A DNA stretch of 64,000 bases from VRUE01 sp963703235. Lineage in GTDB: Bacteria > Actinomycetota > Thermoleophilia > Solirubrobacterales > 70-9. Both the position numbers and the translations under genes were made by a program. The DNA lies in the NCBI GenBank assembly GCA_963703235.1, contig OY969802.1:1488001-1552000 (forward strand). The letters run 5' to 3'. Positions within the stretch are counted from its first letter, which is position 1. Every line of letters starts with the position of its first letter. Shown here one piece after another: positions 23,806 through 30,786 of the stretch. The notes under the pieces were generated by a model. It was not told the origin of the DNA and ran no database searches. It saw only the letters and a program-made list of their open reading frames with translations.

Positions 23806-24702
23806 TTACTCGACCGTGAATCCGTCCAGGCCGTGGTCGCCAAAGGGCTCGTCCCGCTCCCGCACCGCCTCCCTGAAGCCCTCGGAGGCGCGACGAAGGA
23901 AATCGACGCCCTCCTCGGTGTGACGGGCGATGCCGTCGAAGAAGGTGCCGAGCAGCTGCGTCTGGTGCAGGCCCTGTGAGTAGAGCGACTGGTTGACGAG
24001 CAGCTTCATCATCACCAGCTGGTTGATCGGCAGCCGGGCCACCCGCTCCAGCAGCTGCTCAAAGCATTCGTCCAGCTCCTCCGCAGGGGCCGCCTCGGTC
24101 GCCAGTCCCCACTCGACGGCTTTCTCGCCGCTCAGCGAGTCGCCGGTCAAGAGCAGGCGCTTGGCCCGCATCGGACCGACCTTGGCAGTCCACAGCGCCG
24201 TCGTCGGCGAGCCCCAGACGCGGGCTGGCGGATAGCCGATCTTGGCGTCGTCGGCGACCACGAGCAGGTCCGCGCAGAGGGCCATGTCGGTGCCACCGGC
24301 GATGCAGTAGCCGTGGACCTTGCAGAGCACCGGCTTCTCGGAGTGGAAGAGGCTCATGAAGCCGCGCACGTTGCGCCACATGAACTGGAAGTCGGTGACC
24401 GGGTCCCAGTTCGTCTCCGGGATGTGGTTGGCGGCGATCTTCAGCGGATCGAGCGGCGACCCCGCCGGCGCCTCGACCCCGCCCATACCGCTCATCTCGC
24501 CTTCGGCCGAGGCGACCAGGTCGTAGCCGCCGCAGAAGCCGCCGCCGGCCCCCGCCAGGGCGATGACGTGGATGGCCGGGTCGAGGTTGGCCCGCTCGAC
24601 GCAGGCGCCGATCTCAACCGGCATCCGCGGCACGATGCCGTTGGCACGCTCGGGCCGGTTCAGGGTGATGCGGGCGACTCGATCGCCGGTCTCGTAGGTC
24701 AG
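23806..24702 (-). CDS. Crotonase (enoyl-CoA hydratase/isomerase) family, start codon unclear
   Basis: Family sequence begins upstream of the first ATG (24633): TYETGDRVARITLNRPERAN is encoded in frame from about 24699, including the conserved NRPER. Back to the next in-frame stop there is no ATG, GTG or TTG; only CTG codons, the best at 24702. Where relatives usually have Met-Thr-Thr, this gene has CTT-ACT-ACC, as if the start codon had been lost. Other motifs: GAGGGFCGGYDLVASAEG (oxyanion hole) and KVHGYCIAGGTDMALCADLL, then YPPARVWGSPTTALW. From CTG the protein is 298 residues. It may be CTG-started, silenced, or remade by the inverted-repeat sequence beside it. Confidence 0.75.
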   Translation of the reverse strand: MTYETGDRVARITLNRPERANGIVPRMPVEIGACVERANLDPAIHVIALAGAGGGFCGGYDLVASAEGEMSGMGGVEAPAGSPLDPLKIAANHIPETNWDPVTDFQFMWRNVRGFMSLFHSEKPVLCKVHGYCIAGGTDMALCADLLVVADDAKIGYPPARVWGSPTTALWTAKVGPMRAKRLLLTGDSLSGEKAVEWGLATEAAPAEELDECFEQLLERVARLPINQLVMMKLLVNQSLYSQGLHQTQLLGTFFDGIARHTEEGVDFLRRASEGFREAVRERDEPFGDHGLDGFTVE

Positions 24703-24742
24703 GGTAGTAAGCCGTGAGTCGCTCAGTGGATGGTGGAGGGTA

Positions 24743-24772
24743 GTTGGTTACTCACAAATTTGTGAGACCAAC
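24743..24772. repeat. Inverted repeat in the divergent spacer upstream of crotonase
   Basis: CTCACAAATTTGTGAG (24751-24766) is a perfect 16-bp palindrome, flanked by GTTGG (24743-24747) and CCAAC (24768-24772) that extend the stem with small bulges. Outside it, CGTGAGT and ACTCACG also face each other. It may be an operator for the downstream toxin-antitoxin-like pair or a decayed relative of the dispersed palindromes (shared GCCGTGAGT). Confidence 0.7.
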
Positions 24773-24835
24773 TCACGAGTCTTCGATGAACGACGGTTTG
24801 GCGCCATGCGCTTCGCTTCGCTCTACGATCTCCCT

Positions 24836-25270
24836 ATGGCAGAGCGACTGGTGACGGAATCCGATTGGCTTGCTTCTCATCCCCCAGCTGCTGGGCGTCT
24901 GAACCAGACGCTCGCTGGCGTCGCGGATCGCGTCCGCGATGGCGAGGGATTCCAACACACCGTGCGCGAGTTCCTCGACGAGTTCGCACTGCGAGGCGAC
25001 GATCGGACCCGGGCAGAGGCGATCGTGGAGCGACCGGCGACAGCGGGCGATCCACGCCACGATGCTTATCTCGGGGCGCTGGCCGAGCACCTCGCCGCGG
25101 TCCACGGCCTCGACCGGCCCCGGTGGTCGCTGGAATCGCTGCGCTTCCTCGACCGCTTCTGGTTCGTCAGCGAGACAAAGGGCTTCCGCGCAGTGGCGAT
25201 AGCCCAGACCCCTGCCGCCTTCCGGCGCCGTGGCGTGTTCGTCCCCGAGCGGTCGCTGCACCGGGTCTGA
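24836..25270 (+). CDS. Putative antitoxin-like partner of the nucleotidyltransferase
   Basis: 144 residues (MAERLVTESDWLASHPPAAG). Helical throughout, with conserved-looking HTVREFLDEFALRGDDRTRA, GDPRHDAYLGALAEHLAAVHGL, LDRFWFVSETKGFRAVAIAQTP and a terminal FRRRGVFVPERSLHRV. I recognise this arrangement from actinobacterial pairs in which such a protein precedes a DUF6036-like nucleotidyltransferase, but I cannot name a characterised domain. The nucleotidyltransferase gene starts 6 nt after its stop. TACGAT 6 nt before the ATG is a leaderless-type -10, just downstream of the inverted repeat at 24743-24772. Confidence 0.7.
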   Translation: MAERLVTESDWLASHPPAAGRLNQTLAGVADRVRDGEGFQHTVREFLDEFALRGDDRTRAEAIVERPATAGDPRHDAYLGALAEHLAAVHGLDRPRWSLESLRFLDRFWFVSETKGFRAVAIAQTPAAFRRRGVFVPERSLHRV

Positions 25271-25276
25271 GAAGAG

Positions 25277-25783
25277 ATGAAACGGACCGAGATCATCGAT
25301 GCACTCACAGCCCTTGCCGCGGAGCTCGACCGACGTGGGGTAAGCGGCGAGATGTACATAGTCGGGGGGGCGGCAATTGCCCTCGCTTTCGACGAGCGAC
25401 GAGCGACCCGAGACATCGATGCGGTCTTCGAGCCGAAGAGCGTCGTCTATGAAGCGGCTGAAGCGGTCGCCGAGCAACGGGGGCTGCCAGGCGGATGGCT
25501 CAACGACGCCGTCAAGGGCTTTCTCGCGGGGCAGGACAGCGACGCGGCCCCCGTGCTCGACCTGCCGGGGTTACGGTGCCTTACCGCTTCACCCGAGATG
25601 CTGCTGTCACTCAAGGTGCTGGCCCATCGCGTCGGCGAGGACGAGGCGGACCTGCGGTTGCTCGCGAGCGAGCTTGGAGTCGAACGCGCTGACGAGGTTC
25701 TGGCAATAGCCGAGCGGACTTACGGCGATCGGCTCGATCCGGCCGCTCACTTCTTCGTCGAACAGGTATTCGACGCCGTCTGA
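25277..25783 (+). CDS. DUF6036-like nucleotidyltransferase (toxin-like)
   Basis: 168 residues. MYIVGGAAIALAFDERRATR then DIDAVF (about residues 29-55) is the nucleotidyltransferase signature GG-x(n)-DxD seen in AbiEii/MenT-type and DUF6036 proteins. WLNDAVKGFLAGQDSD and SPEMLLSLKVLAHRVGEDEADLRLL are typical of the helical C-terminal part. Such enzymes can act as toxins by transferring nucleotides to tRNA or protein. It is tightly linked to the upstream 144-residue gene. The stop is 8 nt from the stop of the convergent thiolase gene. Confidence 0.8.
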   Translation: MKRTEIIDALTALAAELDRRGVSGEMYIVGGAAIALAFDERRATRDIDAVFEPKSVVYEAAEAVAEQRGLPGGWLNDAVKGFLAGQDSDAAPVLDLPGLRCLTASPEMLLSLKVLAHRVGEDEADLRLLASELGVERADEVLAIAERTYGDRLDPAAHFFVEQVFDAV

Positions 25784-25791
25784 GATCAGCC

Positions 25792-26949
25792 TCAGACCCT
25801 CTCCACGAGCATGGCCTTGCCCTGGCCGCCGGCGACGCACATCGTCTCCAGGCCGACCTGGTGGTCGTCGGTCTCCATCACGTTGAGCAGGGTGCCCATG
25901 ATGCGGGCGCCGGTCATCCCGAACGGGTGGCCGAGGGCGATCGCGCCGCCGTGGGTGTTGAGCTTCTCCAGCGGGATGTCGCACTCGTCCATGATCGGGA
26001 TCACCTGGGCGGCGAAGGCCTCGTTCAGCTCGACCGCGCCGACGTCGTCGATCGTCATCCCGGCCCGGTCCAGCACCTTCTTGATCGCGCCGATCGGGGC
26101 GACGCCCATGTACTCGGGCTCGTTGCCCCAGGTGGCGGCGGTGACGATGCGGGCGCGCGGCGTCAGGCCCAGCTCCTTGGCCTTGCTGTCGCTCATCAAG
26201 AGCACCGCGGCGGCGCCGTCGTTGAGCGGGCAGGAGTTGCCGGCGGTGACGCCGCCGCCGCCGAACGCCTCCGGCAGTTCGGAGAGCTTCTCCAGGGTCG
26301 AGGAGGCGCGGGGGCCGTCGTCCCTGGCGACCTCGGTGCCGTCGGGCAGGGTCACCGGCACGATCTCGCGGTCGAAGAAGCCGTCCTCCTGGGACTTGAC
26401 CGCCAGTTCCTGCGAGCGCTGCGCGAACTTGTCCATGTCGGCGCGGCTGACCTCGTAGTGGTTGGCGACGTTGACCGCGGTCAGCCCCATCTCGATGTAG
26501 GCGTTGGGCTGGCCGTCGTTCCCCTGCAGCTTCGGGTTCTGGTCGTCGGCGCCGGCCGGCTCGGTGCGCTCGTTGTAGCGGCTCACCCACTCGATCCCGG
26601 CGGCGACGTAGACGTCGCCCTCGCCGGCCTTGATCGCGTTGCCGGCGTGGCGGATCGCGTCGAGGCTGGAGGAGCAGTAGCGGGAGATCGTCACCCCGTT
26701 GACCGTCTGCGGCAGCTGCTCGGAGAGCAGCGAGACGATGCGGCCGAGGTTGAAGGCCTGCAGGCCCTGCGGCATGCCGCAGCCGCAGAAGAGGTCCTCG
26801 ATCGTGGCCGGGTCGACCTCGGGGTTGCGCTCGAGCAGCCGGTCGACCACGAAGGCGCCCATCTCGTCGGGGCGCAGGCCGGCGAGCGAGCCCTTGAAGG
26901 CACGGCCGATCGGCGTGCGGACGGTGTCGACGATCACAGCATCGGGCAT
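25792..26949 (-). CDS. Acetyl-CoA C-acyltransferase (thiolase)
   Basis: 385 residues from the ATG at 26949, with AAGGAG 9 nt upstream. It opens MPDAVIVDTVRTPIGRAFKG. The nucleophilic Cys is in VTISRYCSSSLDAIRHAGNA near residue 90; the second-half motifs NTHGGAIALGHPFGMTGARI and the C-terminal MCVAGGQGKAMLV carry the catalytic His and Cys. This is a biosynthetic or degradative thiolase; with the nearby acyl-CoA dehydrogenase, crotonase and SDR, beta-oxidation is plausible. Divergent from the small membrane-anchored protein at 27077. Confidence 0.94.
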   Translation of the reverse strand: MPDAVIVDTVRTPIGRAFKGSLAGLRPDEMGAFVVDRLLERNPEVDPATIEDLFCGCGMPQGLQAFNLGRIVSLLSEQLPQTVNGVTISRYCSSSLDAIRHAGNAIKAGEGDVYVAAGIEWVSRYNERTEPAGADDQNPKLQGNDGQPNAYIEMGLTAVNVANHYEVSRADMDKFAQRSQELAVKSQEDGFFDREIVPVTLPDGTEVARDDGPRASSTLEKLSELPEAFGGGGVTAGNSCPLNDGAAAVLLMSDSKAKELGLTPRARIVTAATWGNEPEYMGVAPIGAIKKVLDRAGMTIDDVGAVELNEAFAAQVIPIMDECDIPLEKLNTHGGAIALGHPFGMTGARIMGTLLNVMETDDHQVGLETMCVAGGQGKAMLVERV

Positions 26950-27076
26950 GCGGGGCATCTCCTTGGAGTCGAGGGCGGAAGCGCTGCCAGAGAGCGTATT
27001 TGACCCGACCCGAAGCCGGCAGCCGGCCGCTGCCTCGCGCGGTCTCCCGTCCCCCGACTTCGAATAGGTTTCAGAC

Positions 27077-27520
27077 ATGTCGCTCGATGGACTGCGTGCC
27101 TGGATCGGAGAGGTGGAGCGCAAGCTGGGCATGCGCACGCGCGTTTTCCTGGTCCTGGCGACGATCGCGATCGGCGGCGCCGGGGCCGCGATCTACCTGG
27201 CCGTCGACACGCGCGAGGACGCGGTCAGCGAGAGCGACGTGCAGGAGCTGCAGGAACGGCTCGAATCCCGGATCGCCGCAGACGCCGCGAGCGCCCCCAC
27301 GCTGCCCGAGCCGGTCGAGCCAGCGGCGCCGCAACCCGGGCCCGAATCGGAAGCCGAGCCGAAACCGGAGTCGGAATCGAGCCCGGAATCGAAATCGGGC
27401 AAGAGCGGCAACACCAGCGGCGCTGCCGGCGACGAGCCCGCGAAAGCCAAAATTCAGGAACTGCTCGAACAGACCAAAAAGGAAAACGAGGCGGCCGAAG
27501 CGGCGGAAGACTCCAAATAG
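27077..27520 (+). CDS. Membrane-anchored acidic coiled-coil protein
   Basis: 147 residues: a short cytoplasmic start (MSLDGLRAWIGEVERKLGMR), one membrane helix (TRVFLVLATIAIGGAGAAIYLAV), then a short coiled coil (SESDVQELQERLESRIAAD), a Pro/Glu/Ser-rich stretch of about 50 residues, and a charged C-terminal helix. TAGGTT 6 nt before the ATG suggests a leaderless transcript. No enzymatic motif; function unknown. Followed after 121 nt by the DUF5679 gene. Confidence 0.75.
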   Translation: MSLDGLRAWIGEVERKLGMRTRVFLVLATIAIGGAGAAIYLAVDTREDAVSESDVQELQERLESRIAADAASAPTLPEPVEPAAPQPGPESEAEPKPESESSPESKSGKSGNTSGAAGDEPAKAKIQELLEQTKKENEAAEAAEDSK

Positions 27521-27588
27521 GAGCTTTGTGACGATCCGCACGCTATCCGCCGCTTTCGTCCCCCCTCTCGGCTAGGTTGTCGTAATCC

Positions 27589-27609
27589 CCCTCACGCACA
27601 ACGTGAGGG
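27589..27609 (+). terminator. 8-bp hairpin in the leader of the DUF5679 gene
   Basis: CCCTCACG, loop CACAA, CGTGAGGG. It lies 69 nt after one gene and 32 nt before the next, so it could end the upstream transcript or structure the downstream leader. No U-tract. Confidence 0.45.
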
Positions 27610-27641
27610 CCCGCCTACCGCGTCAGCGAAAGGAGACCCCC

Positions 27642-27788
27642 ATGCCTGAGGGTTACTGCGTCAAAGAGCGCAAGAAGGTCGAGATCAAAGACGCCAAGCA
27701 GGTGACCATGAAAAACGGTCGCCCCGCAATCCAAGGCTTCTGCCCCGACTGCGGCACCAAAATCTTCAAGATCGGCAAACTCGAATAG
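27642..27788 (+). CDS. DUF5679 zinc-ribbon-like mini-protein
   Basis: 48 residues: MPEGYCVKERKKVEIKDAKQ ... NGRPAIQGFCPDCGTKIFKIGKLE. One Cys near the N-terminus and CPDC near the C-terminus fit a small metal-binding ribbon; this is the DUF5679 pattern. A strong ribosome site, AAAGGAG, stands before the ATG at 27642. Function unknown. A clear terminator follows at 27847-27881. Confidence 0.88.
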   Translation: MPEGYCVKERKKVEIKDAKQVTMKNGRPAIQGFCPDCGTKIFKIGKLE

Positions 27789-27846
27789 GCGCGAGTGGCG
27801 GCGCGCGTCGGGCGCCGCCATCGCCGGTTCGTCTCGTAAGGCCCCG

Positions 27847-27881
27847 GCCCGCTCAGAGCGGGCAATCGGGGTTTGCTTTTT
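27847..27881 (+). terminator. Intrinsic terminator
   Basis: GCCCGCTC (27847-27854) and GAGCGGGC (27856-27863) form a GC-rich stem (about 6 bp with a 5-nt loop in practice), with flanking CCCC/GGGG, then the T-rich TTTGCTTTTT (27872-27881). It ends the DUF5679 transcript and abuts the convergent operon's last stop codon. Confidence 0.85.
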
Positions 27882-30786
27882 ACCTCTTCCGCTTCCCTCC
27901 GCACTGAGGCCGCAGCTGCGGCCTCAGGCTGGCGATCTTGCCGTTCTGGCCGGTGAAGCGAGCGTTGACACGAGAGACCTTGCCCTCGCAAAGGTCGCGC
28001 GAGTTGACGATCAGGCCCTTGCGGCCGCCCTGCAGGGTGAGGACGAAGCGGGTGACCGGAGCGTCGGGGACCACCTCGAAGGTGTTGCGGATGCCGCCTT
28101 TGAAGGAGTCGATGCGGCTGGAGACGTCGACGTCGATAAGTCCCTTCAGCGCCAGCACCAGGTCGGGCAGCTTGTTATCGGAGGAGCGCAGGATGACCGG
28201 CCCTTCGACCGGTTCCTCGAGCAGCGGCGTGATCGCCCTGGCGTGGCCGTAGACCGAGCCCTCTGGGCAGTTCTCGGCTGCGAACTGGACCCTGGTGCAG
28301 ATCGTTCTGATGTGGCTCTGCTCGAGGAAGGCCGAGCGCGGCAGGGTGACCCTGGCGGCGGCGATGTTGGCGTCGCCGGGGCGCGGGCGCAGCACCGCCC
28401 TCAGACCCGGGTGGTCGCCCCGTTTGGTGCCGCCCTTCAGGCTCAGCTTCAGCGAGGGCTTGAAGCCGAGGTTGAGGCAGTTGGCGGCCTGGTAGCGGCT
28501 CGATAGCGCGACCGCGACGTCATCGAGCGGGCTGAAGAGGTCGAGGTAGCTCCCGAACAGGGTCGCCTCGACGCTGCTGGGGTCGCAGCTGGTCGGGTTG
28601 ATCACGAAGTTCGGTCGATCGACGTAGACCTGCAGGTCCCTGACCTTCAGCGGGATGCCCTTGAGGATGTGGGGGATCGGGTCCGAGCTGGCGCCGTCGA
28701 CTTCGACCTGCGCCGTGACGGGGTCGAGGTCCAGGCCGAGCCTGACCACGACCGTGCCGGCGTCGAAGGGGCCGGCCACGGCCGGGGTGATCGAGACGAC
28801 GCTCAAGGGGGCGCCCTTGTAGGGGCCGGCGAGGTAGAGGCTGCCGCCGACGTAGGTGAGCGCTCCCCCCACCCCGGCGCCGGCCTGGGTGCGGCCGATC
28901 TGGGCGCTGGGCGGGCAGCTCGGGGCGGCGAGCTCCTCGCGCCCGGTCCTTGCCTTCGCGGCCTCGATCGCCGCCTCGGGGCATTTGCCGACCCCGGCCA
29001 GTTTGCCGAGCACGCCCGGCGGCAGGACCGAGGAGAGCTTGGTCATGTCCTGCTCGCCGTCCGAGCGGGTCAGGCGCATCGCGAAGGGGCTGAAGGCCTT
29101 GGCGTTGTTGTTGAGCGAGCCGGCCTCGAAGCCCGGTTTGAAGGGCGGCACGCCGCCCGGCGGGCAGGGGTCGCCGCCGATCCCCTGGGCGATCTGAAAG
29201 GAGGAGGTGGCGACGACGGTCTGGGTCGGATCGGCCGAGGGCGTGAGCTCGGCGACGGTGGTGTATTGGCCGCATGCGGGCGGGCTTACGAGCGGGGCCC
29301 TCTGACCCTCGCGGAAGCGCAGCGAAAAGCGGCTGAAAGGCAGCTGCGGGACGTCCTCGACGGTGGTGATGAGCTGCCCGGTCTGGGGGTCGGGTTCGAC
29401 CTTGGCCGGCAGCTTCACGAGGATGCCCTGGCCTGGGTCCTTGACCACGATGTAGAGGGCGAGGAGGGAGTCGAAGGGGTTCTCGGCTCCCGGCGTCGCC
29501 GTCCGCGGGTCGTCCTGGGGGGCCAAGAACAGGGATCCCGGCAGCGCTTCGCCGAGCAGCGGCGTCTGGACCTCCACCGTGCCGATCTTGGAGGCGTTGG
29601 GGCAGCCGGCGCCCGGCGCCGCCGCGAGCGTTTCGCGCTCGAGGTCGGTCGGGGTGCAGACGCCGAGCCCTTCGCCGATCGAGGGGTTGACCGTGACCCC
29701 CTCGGGCAAGGTGACGCGTGCCTTCTCTATCTGGGATTGCCCGAGGCCCTCGGGGCTGGTCAGACCCTCGTCGCGGAACTCGAGGCTGAAATCGAGGCCG
29801 GTGGCGCTCTCGGCGGAGTCGGCGCTGGGCTGGGCGGCGATCGTCGGCGAGAAGCCCAGTTTGGCGCAGCCGAGGAAGCCGGTCGGGTTGGGCGGCACCG
29901 CCGCGTCGTGAGTCAGCGTGCTGCCGTGCAGCCAGCTTGCGGGGTCGGTCCAGGAATTGACCTCATAGGCGCTCGCGAGCGGCCCCTGACAGCTGCGCGG
30001 CAGGGTGAGGAAGGGCTTCGCCGGCGCGCTCGAGGCGCAACTGGCGTTCGAGCCCACCGTGAAGTCGATTTTGCCGATGCTGGCGGCTTCGAAGTCAGAG
30101 CCCACGCAATGGCCGCGGATCGGGTCGTGGGCGGGGTCCGATGGCACCCCCCACAGCTGCAGCGCGGCGCCGAAGAGCGAGAGCGGCTGGGGGGTGTTGG
30201 ACTGCCTCGCCACGACGTTGTAGTCGCCGTCTGGCTTCAGGCCGACGTCGATCGCGACTTTTACGTTCAAGACGTTGAAGCCGAGCGTCACCGCCACGCC
30301 GGGGGGCGGCTCGAGGTTGTAGACGGGGGCGTTGAAGTTGAAGGAGATCGGCGCCGCGTTGATCAGGTTGGCGCTGAGGATCCCGACCGCGGTCTCGTCG
30401 GCGCATCTGGGCAGCGCCGTCCCGGGCAGGATCGAGACGAAGTCGATCGTCGAGCAGCGCGGCACCGCGGTGGCGTCGCCGACGAGGCCGGGGATCTGTT
30501 CGACGAGGAGGTCCTTGACCTGGCCGTCGACGACCGCTTTGTTGCCGGCTCCGGTGTAGTTGACGCCGAAGGAGGTCGTCATCGCGAAGGGGTGGGAGCC
30601 CGCCTGGATGGCGGGGAGGTCGTCGAGGAAGGTGCCCGGCGTCGCGTCGGGTTCGCTGAAGATGACGTCGAAGTTGTTGAGGCCGAACTCGGCGCTCGCG
30701 GGGGCGGCGGCGAGGAGGCCGGCGAGGAGGGCCAGCGAAGCGACGAGCGATCCCAGCCTGCCGCCTCTGGTTGCGCGCCCGCTCAT
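27880..30786 (-). CDS. Large secreted 'EFG' surface protein A2
   Basis: 968 residues with a signal peptide ending ...AAAPASA|EFGLNNFDVIFSEPDATPGT. The mature protein is beta-rich with paired Cys. Conserved blocks are shared with the paralog at 34453: VTLPEGVTVNPSIGEGLGVC, ENPFDSLLALYIVVKDPGQG, RFREGQRAPLVSPPACGQYT, LTRSDGEQDMTKLSSVLPPG, SDPIPHILKGIPLKVRDLQV and a basic tail ending PQCGGKRKR. No catalytic motif is visible. From memory such proteins occur in many copies in Solirubrobacterales; function is unknown, envelope or matrix is a guess. The ATG at 30786 overlaps the stop of B2 (ATGA), so it is last in the four-gene operon. Confidence 0.85.
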   Translation of the reverse strand: MSGRATRGGRLGSLVASLALLAGLLAAAPASAEFGLNNFDVIFSEPDATPGTFLDDLPAIQAGSHPFAMTTSFGVNYTGAGNKAVVDGQVKDLLVEQIPGLVGDATAVPRCSTIDFVSILPGTALPRCADETAVGILSANLINAAPISFNFNAPVYNLEPPPGVAVTLGFNVLNVKVAIDVGLKPDGDYNVVARQSNTPQPLSLFGAALQLWGVPSDPAHDPIRGHCVGSDFEAASIGKIDFTVGSNASCASSAPAKPFLTLPRSCQGPLASAYEVNSWTDPASWLHGSTLTHDAAVPPNPTGFLGCAKLGFSPTIAAQPSADSAESATGLDFSLEFRDEGLTSPEGLGQSQIEKARVTLPEGVTVNPSIGEGLGVCTPTDLERETLAAAPGAGCPNASKIGTVEVQTPLLGEALPGSLFLAPQDDPRTATPGAENPFDSLLALYIVVKDPGQGILVKLPAKVEPDPQTGQLITTVEDVPQLPFSRFSLRFREGQRAPLVSPPACGQYTTVAELTPSADPTQTVVATSSFQIAQGIGGDPCPPGGVPPFKPGFEAGSLNNNAKAFSPFAMRLTRSDGEQDMTKLSSVLPPGVLGKLAGVGKCPEAAIEAAKARTGREELAAPSCPPSAQIGRTQAGAGVGGALTYVGGSLYLAGPYKGAPLSVVSITPAVAGPFDAGTVVVRLGLDLDPVTAQVEVDGASSDPIPHILKGIPLKVRDLQVYVDRPNFVINPTSCDPSSVEATLFGSYLDLFSPLDDVAVALSSRYQAANCLNLGFKPSLKLSLKGGTKRGDHPGLRAVLRPRPGDANIAAARVTLPRSAFLEQSHIRTICTRVQFAAENCPEGSVYGHARAITPLLEEPVEGPVILRSSDNKLPDLVLALKGLIDVDVSSRIDSFKGGIRNTFEVVPDAPVTRFVLTLQGGRKGLIVNSRDLCEGKVSRVNARFTGQNGKIASLRPQLRPQCGGKRKR

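Noticed and set aside
24633..24702. Treating the crotonase gene as starting simply at ATG 24633
   Set aside because: That start drops the conserved NRPER segment that is clearly encoded just upstream.
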